A stretch of 54,635 nt of DNA, taken from positions 1-54,635 of the forward strand of contig CAJTOJ010000026.1 in the NCBI GenBank assembly GCA_910577665.1. Direction: 5' to 3'. Below are positions 6,791-14,749 of this stretch, in pieces. The translations under genes were made by a program, and so were the position numbers. Numbering within the stretch: the first letter of the stretch is position 1; each line of letters begins with the position of its first letter. This DNA comes from an uncultured Acetatifactor sp. GTDB taxonomy: Bacteria; Bacillota; Clostridia; Lachnospirales; Lachnospiraceae. Below the pieces are notes generated by a model. It had not been told where the DNA came from and made no database searches. It worked only from the letters and a program-made list of their open reading frames with translations.

Positions 6791-8752
6791 ATGATAAAGG
6801 ATGAGAATGACGGAAAGGTCATGAGAGCTTTTGCAAAGCAGTACAAGAATGTGGCAGCAGCTTCCACGGAGATCATCAACCTACAGTCGATCATGAACCT
6901 GCCCAAGGGGACGGAACACTTCCTCACAGATATACATGGGGAGTCAGAGCAGTTCAATCATGTGCTGAAGAACGGTTCCGGCTCTATCCGTAGGAAGATA
7001 GATGAGGAGTTTGGCAATACTCTGAGCAATAAGGACAAGAAGAGCCTGGCCACCTTGATCTATTATCCGGAGGAAAAACTGGAGATCGTATGCCGGGAGG
7101 AAGACAATATTGAGGACTGGTACAAGATTTCCCTTCACAGGCTGGTACAGATCATAAAGCGCGTGTCTTCCAAGTATACCAGATCCAAGGTGCGCAAGGC
7201 GCTGCCCAGGGATTTTTCCTATGTGATCGAAGAGCTGATCACGGAAAAGGAGGAGATCCAGGACAAGGAGGCCTACTACAACGAAATCATCCATACGATT
7301 ATCCGGATTGGCAGGGCACCCCGGTTTATTGCAGCCTTGAGCCATCTGATCCAGCGCCTGGTCATCGACCATCTTCACATAGTAGGAGACATCTATGACA
7401 GGGGACCAGGTCCTCATATTATTATGGATACGCTCTGTGAATATCATTCTGTGGATGTGCAGTGGGGGAATCATGACATGGTATGGATGGGGGCTGCCAG
7501 CGGTCATCTGGCCTGTATCGCCAATGTGATCCGTATGGCGGCCCGTTATGGAAACCTGGCTACTATAGAGGATGGTTATGGGATCAATCTGCTTCCCCTG
7601 GCTACCTTTGCCATGGAGGTGTACGAAAAAGTGGACACACATGTTTTCACCATACGGTACAACACAGATTACAACACCAAGGATCTGGGCCTGGATACCA
7701 GAATGCACAAGGCCATGGCAATCATTCAGTTTAAACTGGAAGGACAGCTGATCCTGCGGCACCCGGAGTTCCACATGGAGGACCGGCTGCTTTTGGACCG
7801 GATCGATTATGCTTCCGGTACTGTGGATATAGATGGCAGGACATATAAAATGCTGGATATGGATTTTCCGACCATTGACCCGGAGCATCCCTATGAGCTT
7901 ACAGAGGAAGAGAACAAGGTAATGATGCGGCTACAGGGGGCGTTCCTGAAATGCGAAAAGCTCCAGCGCCATGTGCGCTTTCTATATGCCAAAGGCGGCA
8001 TGTACAAAATCTATAATGGCAATTTGCTTTATCATGGCTGTGTACCCATGAATCCGGACGGAACATTCGCCGGGGTGGAAATCTATGGCAGGCCATACAA
8101 AGGAAAAGCCTTATATGACATTCTGGAATATTATGCCAGGAGAGGATATTACGCCAGGGACAGTGCAGAACGTTGTGCCGGACAGGATATGATGTGGTAT
8201 ATCTGGAACGGAAAAGGATCCCCGGTATTTGGCAAGGAGAAGATGGCTACCTTCGAGGCATATTTTGTGGAGGATCCTGAGACCCACAGGGAACAGAAAA
8301 ATGCATATTACCAGCTTCTGGAACAGGAGGAGACAGCCTGTAGGATCCTGGAGGAATTCGGGTTGAACAGCAAGGATGCCCATATTGTGAACGGCCATGT
8401 GCCTGTGGAGCAGATCCATGGGGAATCTCCTGTCAAATGTGGCGGAAAGCTGCTGGTAATTGATGGCGGGTTCTCCAAGGCGTATCAGAAGAAGACAGGG
8501 ATAGCAGGCTATACCCTGGTATGTAATTCCAGGGGAATGCGTCTGGTGGCCCATGAACCATTTGAATCTGCCAGGGCTGCCATACTGAATGAATCAGATA
8601 TTATCTCGGATACAATGGATGTGGAGACCTTCCCTCGCAGAAAGCTGGTGGCCGATACGGACATCGGGAAGGAACTGAAAGAGAGTATTTACTATCTGGA
8701 GGAACTACTGGAGGCTTATCAGAACGGCACCATCATTGAGACAGAAGTATAA
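6791..8752 (+). CDS. fbp: Fructose-1,6-bisphosphatase class III
   Basis: Hydrolyses fructose 1,6-bisphosphate to fructose 6-phosphate for gluconeogenesis. The Firmicutes class III enzyme belongs to the calcineurin-like metallophosphatases and is unrelated to class I. 653 residues fits the class. Metal-binding motifs are visible: LTDIHGE near residue 45, VGDIYDRGPGPH, and VQWGNHDMVWMG, with NGHVPVE and VIDGGFSKAYQ further on. The start at 6791 was chosen because AAGGAG lies about 8 bases upstream and the family begins near here; the frame is open further upstream. The gene stands alone. The 5' gap contains the small hairpin CAGGGAATCTGCTTCCTGG. Confidence 0.97.
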   Translation: MIKDENDGKVMRAFAKQYKNVAAASTEIINLQSIMNLPKGTEHFLTDIHGESEQFNHVLKNGSGSIRRKIDEEFGNTLSNKDKKSLATLIYYPEEKLEIVCREEDNIEDWYKISLHRLVQIIKRVSSKYTRSKVRKALPRDFSYVIEELITEKEEIQDKEAYYNEIIHTIIRIGRAPRFIAALSHLIQRLVIDHLHIVGDIYDRGPGPHIIMDTLCEYHSVDVQWGNHDMVWMGAASGHLACIANVIRMAARYGNLATIEDGYGINLLPLATFAMEVYEKVDTHVFTIRYNTDYNTKDLGLDTRMHKAMAIIQFKLEGQLILRHPEFHMEDRLLLDRIDYASGTVDIDGRTYKMLDMDFPTIDPEHPYELTEEENKVMMRLQGAFLKCEKLQRHVRFLYAKGGMYKIYNGNLLYHGCVPMNPDGTFAGVEIYGRPYKGKALYDILEYYARRGYYARDSAERCAGQDMMWYIWNGKGSPVFGKEKMATFEAYFVEDPETHREQKNAYYQLLEQEETACRILEEFGLNSKDAHIVNGHVPVEQIHGESPVKCGGKLLVIDGGFSKAYQKKTGIAGYTLVCNSRGMRLVAHEPFESARAAILNESDIISDTMDVETFPRRKLVADTDIGKELKESIYYLEELLEAYQNGTIIETEV

Positions 8753-8767
8753 GGGAAATGAAGATTT

Positions 8768-8843
8768 CCACAGGTGACAGTGTATATCACAGATGAAAAA
8801 ATGCATCCTTTGTGATATGATATCACAGAAAATAACACCTGTG
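8768..8843. repeat. Nested inverted repeats between fbp and the lipoprotein gene
   Basis: Outer arms CACAGGTG (8769-8776) and CACCTGTG (8836-8843) enclose ATATCACA (8784-8791) against TGTGATAT (8811-8818), which itself pairs with ATATCACA at 8820-8827. The last pair makes the perfect 17-base palindrome TGTGATATGATATCACA. It sits between two convergent genes, so a two-way terminator or RNA end structure is the simplest reading, although there is no clear T run. Confidence 0.55.
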
Positions 8844-8939
8844 AAAATCATCCATCCCTTGCAGAGTACATCTGAGGCCTTTTGTACAGGCTACCCCGTT
8901 CTGTCAATGGCCATTCGCATGGTAGCAGGTTATACCCTG

Positions 8940-9536
8940 TTACTGCAGGGCGGGACCGTTATTGGTGCCTGTGCCGGTAACATTGCTGCCGTTTATGCTT
9001 CTGCCATTGCTGTTTGTGGTACCTGTAGTGCCGGTGCCGTTTGTGGAACCGGTACCAGTGGCAGAACCTGTAGTGCTGCCGGAAGTGGAACCGGTGCTAT
9101 TGGCAGAATCTGTTTCGTTTGTGACATTAGAACCTGTGGAGTCGTTGCCATCAGTACCTGTGCTATTTTCTTCTGTGCTGACGGCACCGCTGTTGTCCAC
9201 GTTGTCCCCCAGGATGTCATCCGCTACGTCTGAAACGCCGTCTGTGACATCATCAATTACGTTGGTAATGGTATCGCCTGCATCATCCAGGATTCCATCT
9301 GTGCTGCCGTTTCGGTCAGTGCCTTCTGTGACGGAATTGTTATTGCTGCCTGCGGTGCCATTGTTATTGTCAGCAGCGCTGCTGCCGTTGTTGTCCTGGG
9401 AGCCGCTTCCGGCCATACTGCCGGAATTGCTGCTGCTTTTGTCATCCCTGGTACATGCTGCCGCCATACACATGTAGGCCAGTACCAACCCCAGAACAAG
9501 GAGCTTCTTCGCTCCTGGTCTCTTAGACTTTTTCAT
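8940..9536 (-). CDS. Low-complexity Ser/Gly/Asn/Thr-rich lipoprotein
   Basis: 198 residues of unknown function. A basic start (MKKSKRPGAKKLL), a hydrophobic core and the lipobox MAAAC predict a lipoprotein anchored outside the membrane. The rest is mostly Ser, Gly, Asn, Thr and Asp. An interrupting amphipathic acidic stretch (DTITNVIDDVTDGVSDVADDI) in the middle may form a helix. The C-terminal third is TGT/NGT-type repeats. Similar lipoproteins of unknown role occur in Lachnospiraceae. Start 9536 chosen for the signal peptide; the frame extends 17 codons upstream without sense. Confidence 0.7.
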   Translation of the reverse strand: MKKSKRPGAKKLLVLGLVLAYMCMAAACTRDDKSSSNSGSMAGSGSQDNNGSSAADNNNGTAGSNNNSVTEGTDRNGSTDGILDDAGDTITNVIDDVTDGVSDVADDILGDNVDNSGAVSTEENSTGTDGNDSTGSNVTNETDSANSTGSTSGSTTGSATGTGSTNGTGTTGTTNSNGRSINGSNVTGTGTNNGPALQ

Positions 9537-9929
9537 AATGATACCTGTCTGCGCGTTGCGGCGCGCATTCGATTCACAGCCAGGCACGCATTTTTGCCGG
9601 GCTTTTTCTCCTATATGGTTGCCGCCAGGTGGGGTTTACGGTTCACCGGAGGGCAACATTGCCCAGTGGGCAGAATCTGCTATATGGATATTTTGCAGAT
9701 TCAGCAATAGTATGTGTTACAGGAATCATTTTATACATAAGGGCAGAAAGAAAAATAAAAATCTGAAGACAAATGCAAAAGTAAAACTCCTATGGCAGGC
9801 CTGCGGTCTGGCATCAAAGAGCAAATATTGACTGATATGCCCGCTGAAGCGGGCACGGGGGATAAGTTTGAAAGTAAACTTTCAAATTTTGATTGGTATA
9901 TGCGCTGAAGCGCATACGGAGGTATAAAA
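9537..9929. other. Intergenic region upstream of hisA with three short hairpins
   Basis: No gene supported. Three dyads precede hisA: GCCCGC-TGAA-GCGGGC (9838-9855 including flanking T/A), the perfect 20-base palindrome TTTGAAAGTAAACTTTCAAA (9867-9886), and TATGCGC-TGAA-GCGCATA (9899-9916), which ends 4 bases before the GGAGGT ribosome site. The first and third share wording around the stem and the bases that follow. The middle one could be an operator. Confidence 0.6.
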
Positions 9930-10712
9930 GTGAGATTCAGACCGTGTATTGACATACATAATGGCAGGGTAAAGCAAATCGTGGGGGCAAGCCTGACAGA
10001 TGAAGGAGACAGGGCCGAGGAGAACTATGTGGCCGGAGAGGATGCCGCTTCGTTTGCCAGGCGTTACCGGGATGCCGGGCTGGAGGGAGGGCATGTGATC
10101 CTGCTCAATGCCACAGGAAGTGCTTTCTATGAGGATACCAGAAAGCAGGCACACCTGGCTCTGGAGGCGTATCCCGGTGGTCTGCAGGCAGGCGGAGGCA
10201 TCACACCGGACAATGCAGGGGAGTTCCTGGATGCAGGCGCTTCCCATGTGATTGTCACATCCTATGTGTTCCAGGGAGGGAAGATCCACTATGGCAGGCT
10301 GGCAGAGCTGGTGAAGGCTGTTGGCAGGCAACGGCTGGTGCTTGATTTAAGCTGCCGGAAGACAGAAGAAGGTTATGTGGTAGTCACAGACCGATGGCAG
10401 CGGATGACGCAGGAGCAGGTCAATATCCCGCTGCTGGAACGGCTTTCTGCAAGCTGTGATGAGTTCCTGGTTCACGCCGTGGATGTGGAGGGTAGGGCAG
10501 AAGGGATCGAGGAGGACCTGGTGTCCCTGTTGGGACAATGGGGCAGCAGGCCCGTGACCTATGCGGGGGGTGTTCACAGCTATGAAGACCTGGAGCTGCT
10601 GAAGGTACTGGGAAGGAACCATGTGGATGTGACCATTGGAAGTGCCCTGGATCTGTTTGGAGGAGGACTGAAGTGGGATAAAGTATTGGAATTCTGTGGT
10701 GTGCGGGCATGA
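9930..10712 (+). CDS. hisA: ProFAR isomerase, eukaryotic-type HisA
   Basis: 1-(5-phosphoribosyl)-5-[(5-phosphoribosylamino)methylideneamino]imidazole-4-carboxamide isomerase, the Amadori-rearrangement step of histidine synthesis, cytoplasmic. 260 residues. The opening FRPCIDIHNGRVKQIVG matches the HIS6-type proteins of yeast and plants rather than the usual bacterial form (which opens like MIIFPAIDLKDG). The catalytic aspartates are probably Asp8 (PCIDIH) and Asp139 (LVLDLSCRK), and AGGGIT plus YAGGVHSYEDL mark the phosphate-binding loops. GTG start behind GGAGGT. No other his gene is in the window, so it is not in a his operon. Confidence 0.9.
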   Translation: MRFRPCIDIHNGRVKQIVGASLTDEGDRAEENYVAGEDAASFARRYRDAGLEGGHVILLNATGSAFYEDTRKQAHLALEAYPGGLQAGGGITPDNAGEFLDAGASHVIVTSYVFQGGKIHYGRLAELVKAVGRQRLVLDLSCRKTEEGYVVVTDRWQRMTQEQVNIPLLERLSASCDEFLVHAVDVEGRAEGIEEDLVSLLGQWGSRPVTYAGGVHSYEDLELLKVLGRNHVDVTIGSALDLFGGGLKWDKVLEFCGVRA

Positions 10713-10812
10713 TTTCTTCCTGGAGTATGTGCAATATAGACAAAAAAGTGTTGGTTTATTTTGGATTTATGAAGAAAATATTGGGAAATGTTACAAAAGT
10801 GTTAAATTCTCG

Positions 10813-10841
10813 TTGCTGGAATGGACGGCCTGTGATAAAAT
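10813..10841 (+). promoter_or_regulatory. Sigma-A promoter for the M23-like/bactofilin operon
   Basis: TTGCTG at 10813-10818, a 17-base spacer and TAAAAT at 10836-10841, 28 bases before the ATG at 10869. Confidence 0.7.
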
Positions 10842-10868
10842 AAAAACGTTTATCGGAGGTGACTTTTT

Positions 10869-11588
10869 ATGGGACGAAGAAAACACAAGCGCAAGAACAG
10901 CCATGTGGTGATTGTGACATCGGATGCTGCAGATGCAGACTTAAAACAGTTCCGTATCAGGCCATGGATCACGCAGACACTTATGCTGCTATTCTGTATC
11001 GGAATCGGAGGATTGATCGGATACTTCGTTTTTGAAGACGGAATTCGAAGGACAGAGGAGGACCAGTCAGAGAAACAGCAGGAGATCATAGACACCCTGG
11101 AAGCCGAGAAGGCACAACTGGAGGAGGAAATCGCCACGCTCAATGATACAGTTCAGATTCTCAGTGATACTGTGAACCAGAAGACCCAGGCAGAGAGCGA
11201 GCTGTCAGAACAGCTTGAGATGCAGGCTATTCCCACCAAACCGCCGTTGAAAGGAGGCACTGCCGGTATAGAAGAACCCACAGGAGAAGGAGATCCGATC
11301 TGTGTATTTACCGCTACACCAGGATCCATAGTTGTGGCAACGGCTAATGGCACGGTATCTGTAGTATCGGAGGATGCGGAGTACGGCCAGAGTATTACCA
11401 TAGATCATGGGAATGGGTATATGACTGTCTACAGGAGCCAGGGAGAGGCCAAGGTGAAGCAGGGTGAGGTGGTTACCCAGGGGACTACCCTGTTTTTGGT
11501 CGGTGAGAATAACAGTAAATTGGGCTACCAGATGATAAAGGACGGCGTATTCATAGATCCGTTGGAAGTCCTGGTGATCAATGGATAA
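10869..11588 (+). CDS. Membrane-anchored M23/LytM-like protein, catalytically dead
   Basis: 239 residues. One N-terminal membrane segment (~residues 36-58, TQTLMLLFCIGIGGLIGYFV) follows a basic cytoplasmic head. Then comes a coiled coil (~65-120) and a LytM/M23-type beta domain (~145-239) facing the cell wall. The fold is recognisable from DHGNGYMTVYRSQGEAKVKQGEVVTQG and FIDPLEVL. The zinc-binding residues are missing: the YxHL motif reads YRSQ, HLHFE is replaced by LGYQM, and the first HxGxD is absent. It should not cleave peptidoglycan and more likely activates or scaffolds an enzyme, as EnvC does. A bactofilin gene follows 60 bases downstream. Confidence 0.85.
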   Translation: MGRRKHKRKNSHVVIVTSDAADADLKQFRIRPWITQTLMLLFCIGIGGLIGYFVFEDGIRRTEEDQSEKQQEIIDTLEAEKAQLEEEIATLNDTVQILSDTVNQKTQAESELSEQLEMQAIPTKPPLKGGTAGIEEPTGEGDPICVFTATPGSIVVATANGTVSVVSEDAEYGQSITIDHGNGYMTVYRSQGEAKVKQGEVVTQGTTLFLVGENNSKLGYQMIKDGVFIDPLEVLVING

Positions 11589-11648
11589 AAGAATCCACAT
11601 GGAAACAGCTACAATGCAAGTTTCTGAAGGGGAAAAGGAGAGAGGATT

Positions 11649-12095
11649 ATGGCTAGGAACAAAGAAGTAAGGATTGGTACGATTATTGGCAAAGAGGCTG
11701 AGTGCAACGGCGATTTCAGCTCGGGCGGATCTGTCAGGGTGGACGGATCCATTACGGGAAATGTGACCGTTTCTGGCACACTGATCGTAGGGGCGGCAGG
11801 TGTCATCAGGGGGGATATCAATGCCAATTCCATAATCGTGGGTGGACAGATAGAGGGTAACCTGCAGATTTCCGAGAGGACAGAGCTTACATCCAGTGCC
11901 AGGCTGATGGGAGATATCTTTACCAAGATACTGGTAATAGACGAAAATGCAGTATTCCAGGGCCGGTGTGAGATGAATAATGATGGCGGCAGACCCGGTG
12001 CCAGGGACATGCGTGAGATGAAGAAGGAGTCCAGGGCTGCCATTGTGGAGGCTATACGCGATATGGAGGGCGGAATCCAGGACTCTGAAGAATAG
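11649..12095 (+). CDS. Bactofilin (polymer-forming cytoskeletal protein)
   Basis: 148 residues. Bactofilins form nucleotide-free beta-helical filaments that place cell-wall enzymes at particular sites. The DUF583 core (~residues 8-105) shows the repeating Gly/Val/Ile pattern GSVRVDGSITGNVTVSGTLIVG, GVIRGDINANSIIVGG and QIEGNLQISERTELTSSA. A charged tail follows (RDMREMKKESRAAIVEAIRDME). It is co-transcribed with the upstream M23-like gene, a pairing also seen for bactofilins and M23 proteins elsewhere. The operon ends at a strong terminator. Confidence 0.92.
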   Translation: MARNKEVRIGTIIGKEAECNGDFSSGGSVRVDGSITGNVTVSGTLIVGAAGVIRGDINANSIIVGGQIEGNLQISERTELTSSARLMGDIFTKILVIDENAVFQGRCEMNNDGGRPGARDMREMKKESRAAIVEAIRDMEGGIQDSEE

Positions 12096-12140
12096 AAGAT
12101 CTGGCTACAGGTAAAAGAATACGTACCATATGGCATTTAG

Positions 12141-12198
12141 ACCGGAAAAAGAAGCGCTTCTTTCCCGTGTGGGGAAAAGGGGCGTTTCTTTTTCCGGT
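12141..12198. terminator. Long bidirectional terminator
   Basis: ACCGGAAAAAGAA at 12141 pairs with TTCTTTTTCCGGT ending at 12198, with an inner TTTCCC/GGGAAA stem. It serves the bactofilin operon and, on the other strand, yerC. Confidence 0.88.
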
Positions 12199-12256
12199 GA
12201 TAGATGCAGCATCCTGACATGGAGGGAATGCAGACCATATCTGCAATCTCCTGGCA

Positions 12257-12556
12257 CTATTTCCCGGCACTGCCTTCCATGCGGCCAAAAACCATCTCAT
12301 ATCCATCATTGCCGTAGTTCAAGGACCGGTTCACACGGCTGATGGTAGCTGTGGATGCCCCTGTTTTCTCTGCGATCTCCAGGTAGGTCTTCCGCTTTTT
12401 GAGCATGGCGGCTACTTCAAAGCGCTGGGAGAGGGAGAGCAGTTCATTGACTGTGCACAGATCTTCGAAAAAAGTATAACATTCTTCCCGGTCCCGCAGA
12501 CACAGGATAGCATCAAACAGGGAATCTACGGCTTCTGTCTTAATTTTCTTGTTCAT
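12257..12556 (-). CDS. yerC: YerC/YecD family TrpR-related regulator
   Basis: A 99-residue DNA-binding protein of the TrpR superfamily, all helical. The helix-turn-helix is KTYLEIAEKTGASTATISRVNRSL (residues ~55-80), preceded by the family segment ECYTFFEDLCTVNELLSLSQRF. Start 12556 (MNKKIK) follows AGGGGG 8 bases upstream; the frame extends 25 codons further without family resemblance. Comparative genomics has proposed that YerC-type proteins control histidine genes (as HisR) in Gram-positive bacteria; that a lone hisA lies 1.5 kb away fits but does not prove this. A perfect 18-base palindrome upstream (12650-12667) may be its own operator. Confidence 0.9.
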   Translation of the reverse strand: MNKKIKTEAVDSLFDAILCLRDREECYTFFEDLCTVNELLSLSQRFEVAAMLKKRKTYLEIAEKTGASTATISRVNRSLNYGNDGYEMVFGRMEGSAGK

Positions 12557-12649
12557 GTGGATACCCCCTGGCGTGCTGTGACACGCATTGTAATCTTTTT
12601 TAGGATTCCGTTCCGCACCTGCCTCTGACAACAGAACGGATGCTTTTAC

Positions 12650-12667
12650 ACTGTAAAGTTTTACAGT
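12650..12667. promoter_or_regulatory. Perfect palindrome upstream of yerC, candidate operator
   Basis: ACTGTAAA-GT-TTTACAGT, 94 bases before the yerC start. It is a candidate site for autoregulation or for another dimeric repressor. A second dyad, CCGTTC/GAACGG, lies between it and the gene. Confidence 0.5.
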
Positions 12668-12750
12668 TCTGCCGTAGATATCTTATCATAGGAAAATGAG
12701 AAAGTAAAGAGGAGGATGAAAATTCGTCATAGCTCATTTTCAGAAAGTTG

Positions 12751-12779
12751 TTGTCATGTAGTATTGAATACTATATAAT
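12751..12779 (+). promoter_or_regulatory. Sigma-A promoter for the DUF1836 gene
   Basis: TTGTCA at 12751-12756, a 17-base spacer and TATAAT at 12774-12779. Confidence 0.75.
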
Positions 12780-12888
12780 AAAGATAGTACAAGCCAGGCT
12801 ATACCACATCCTGTGTGCGGCGCAGCCCCTCCAGGATAAGCCACGCTGTATCAGTTGGCTGGAACAGTCCTTTATTGGGGGTATCTAT

Positions 12889-13551
12889 ATGACGATTGAT
12901 AACGATGACCTGCTGAATAGCATATTGGCCAGTCTGGACAGGATAGCATACATCAGTCCGGAGGATATACCGAATATTGACCTGTACATGGATCAGGTGA
13001 CCACTTTTATGGATAACAAACTGCGTCCCACCTCCAGGCATCCGGAGGAGGACAAGATCCTGACCAAAACAATGATCAATAACTACGCGAAGAACGATCT
13101 GCTGCCGCCGCCCTTGAAAAAAAAGTATTCCAAGGAGCATGTGCTGCTGCTGATCTTTATCTATTATTACAAGGGAATCCTGTCTATCAGCGATATCCAG
13201 ACTCTTTTAAAACCTATCACAGAACATTTCTTCCACAATGGCAAGGCATTCAACCTTGAGAGCATCTACCGGGAAGCCTTCGGCATGGAGGAGAAACAGA
13301 TCCAGGCATTGAAAGCAGATGTGATGGAGAAGTTCAAGGTGGCTGAGCAGACATTTCAGGATGCACCAGAACAACATGTAGACTTTCTGCGGAAATTTGC
13401 CTTTATCTGCACATTGAGCTTTGATGTGTATGTGAAGAAGCTGATGATTGAGAAAATGGTGGACGAGCTGGCCAAGGCCCAGGGGATGCCAGGTGTTCCT
13501 GTTAGGAATGAGAACAGGAAGAAGAGTACAAGGACCCAGGATGAAGCATAA
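12889..13551 (+). CDS. DUF1836 domain-containing protein
   Basis: 220 residues, soluble, probably a regulator related to B. subtilis YkrK, but the function is not established here. The DUF1836 domain covers ~residues 1-120. It includes ILTKTMINNYAKNDLLPPP, a MerR-like helix-turn-helix feature, followed by KKKYSKEHVLLLIFIYYYKGILSISDIQTLL. The C-terminal part is helical and ends in a basic tail (NENRKKSTRT). The start at 12889 (MTIDNDD) is set by GGGGG 7 bases upstream and by the family start; the open frame begins 47 codons earlier, inside the promoter. Confidence 0.85.
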   Translation: MTIDNDDLLNSILASLDRIAYISPEDIPNIDLYMDQVTTFMDNKLRPTSRHPEEDKILTKTMINNYAKNDLLPPPLKKKYSKEHVLLLIFIYYYKGILSISDIQTLLKPITEHFFHNGKAFNLESIYREAFGMEEKQIQALKADVMEKFKVAEQTFQDAPEQHVDFLRKFAFICTLSFDVYVKKLMIEKMVDELAKAQGMPGVPVRNENRKKSTRTQDEA

Positions 13552-13630
13552 GGGGCAAAAGATTGTGTGTTCATGAACTTTCCGGGGGAAGCTGTCATAT
13601 AATAGACCATCAAAAAGATGGGAGGTTATG

Positions 13631-14680
13631 ATGGAAAAGTCAGCGACAGGAAAGGCGGCAGCGGGAAAAGGTTTCCGGAAGAAGACAGGGGCCGTGGCAA
13701 TTGCGGTCCTTGTCTTTGGATTGGCACTGGCCGGCTGCGGAAATAGGGATGGCGCAGGAGACAAGGGAGGCGGTAAAGAAGTGGTGCTCAATGAGGTGGC
13801 CCACTCCATTTTTTATGCGCCCATGTATGTAGCCATTGAGAAAGGTTATTTTGCGGAGGAAGGGATCAACCTGACCCTGGTCACAGGATTTGGCGCAGAC
13901 AAGACTATGACAGCCGTGCTTACAGATGAGGCGGATATTGGTTTCATGGGCAGTGAGAGTACCATCTATACCTATGTGGGGGGAACAGAAGACTATGTGG
14001 TGAATTTTGCCCAGCTTACACAGCGGGCTGGGAATTTTCTGGTGTCCAGGGAACCCATCGAGAATTTCTCCTGGGATATGCTGGTAGGGAAGGATGTGCT
14101 GGGTGGCAGGGCAGGCGGTATGCCGGAAATGGTCTTTGAGTATATTCTGGATAAGAACGGGATCGACCCGGCCCAGGTGAATATTGACCAGAGCATTGAC
14201 TTTGGATCCACGGCGGCGGCCTTTTCGGGGGGCCAGGGAGATTTTACGGTGGAATTCGAACCACACGGAACCCTTCTGGAGCAGAAGGGGGATGGTTATG
14301 TGGTAGCCTCTCTGGGAAAAGATTCCGGTTATGTGCCGTACACTTCCTTTTCTGCCAAGAAGAGCTATCTGGAGAAGAACAAGGATACCGTGCAGGCGTT
14401 TACCAATGCCCTACAGAAGGGGATGGATTACGTGAGGAATCATACACCAGAGGAGATCGCACAGGTGATCGCGCCTCAGTTTCCCGAGACAGACATGGAG
14501 ACCTTGACGGCCATTGTGGCGCGCTACTATGAGCAGGATACCTGGAAGGAGAACCTGGTCTTCCAGAAGGATGCGTTTGACCTGTTACAGAACATCCTGG
14601 ATGATGCAGGTGTGCTGAAGGAGCGGGTTCCCTATGAGGATCTGGTGACAGTGGAATTCGCGGAAAAAGCGGCGAAATAA
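13631..14680 (+). CDS. NMT1/THI5-like ABC substrate-binding lipoprotein, orphan
   Basis: 349 residues, exported and lipid-anchored: basic start, hydrophobic core, lipobox LALAGC. The rest is an SsuA/THI5-type periplasmic-binding fold. Signature parts are APMYVAIEKGYFAEEGINLTL, ADIGFMGSESTIYTY and a family-like hinge region with VEFEPHGTLLEQKG. Substrates of this family include thiamine precursors (HMP), sulfonates and nitrate; the ligand cannot be told from sequence. ATG 13631 is 5 bases from GGAGG; the overlapping ATG at 13628 is too close. No permease or ATPase gene is adjacent, so it must share a distant transporter or act as a sensor. Confidence 0.85.
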   Translation: MEKSATGKAAAGKGFRKKTGAVAIAVLVFGLALAGCGNRDGAGDKGGGKEVVLNEVAHSIFYAPMYVAIEKGYFAEEGINLTLVTGFGADKTMTAVLTDEADIGFMGSESTIYTYVGGTEDYVVNFAQLTQRAGNFLVSREPIENFSWDMLVGKDVLGGRAGGMPEMVFEYILDKNGIDPAQVNIDQSIDFGSTAAAFSGGQGDFTVEFEPHGTLLEQKGDGYVVASLGKDSGYVPYTSFSAKKSYLEKNKDTVQAFTNALQKGMDYVRNHTPEEIAQVIAPQFPETDMETLTAIVARYYEQDTWKENLVFQKDAFDLLQNILDDAGVLKERVPYEDLVTVEFAEKAAK

Positions 14681-14716
14681 GACTGTATAAATGCTGCGTT
14701 ATTATGTCTGAAAAAG

Positions 14717-14749
14717 ATGTCCGGGGGATCTGTGTATCTTCCCGGACAT
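14717..14749. terminator. Bidirectional terminator
   Basis: ATGTCCGGG at 14717-14725 pairs with CCCGGACAT at 14741-14749. It serves the binding-protein gene and the converging XRE gene, whose stop codon touches the right arm. Confidence 0.8.

Noticed and set aside
8811..8827. TGTGATATGATATCACA as a CRP/FNR operator
   Set aside because: It lies between the ends of two convergent genes, not upstream of any gene; a structural role is more likely.
9538..9831. Plus-strand open frame upstream of hisA
   Set aside because: No ribosome site, no recognisable domain, and it runs across the lipoprotein promoter region.
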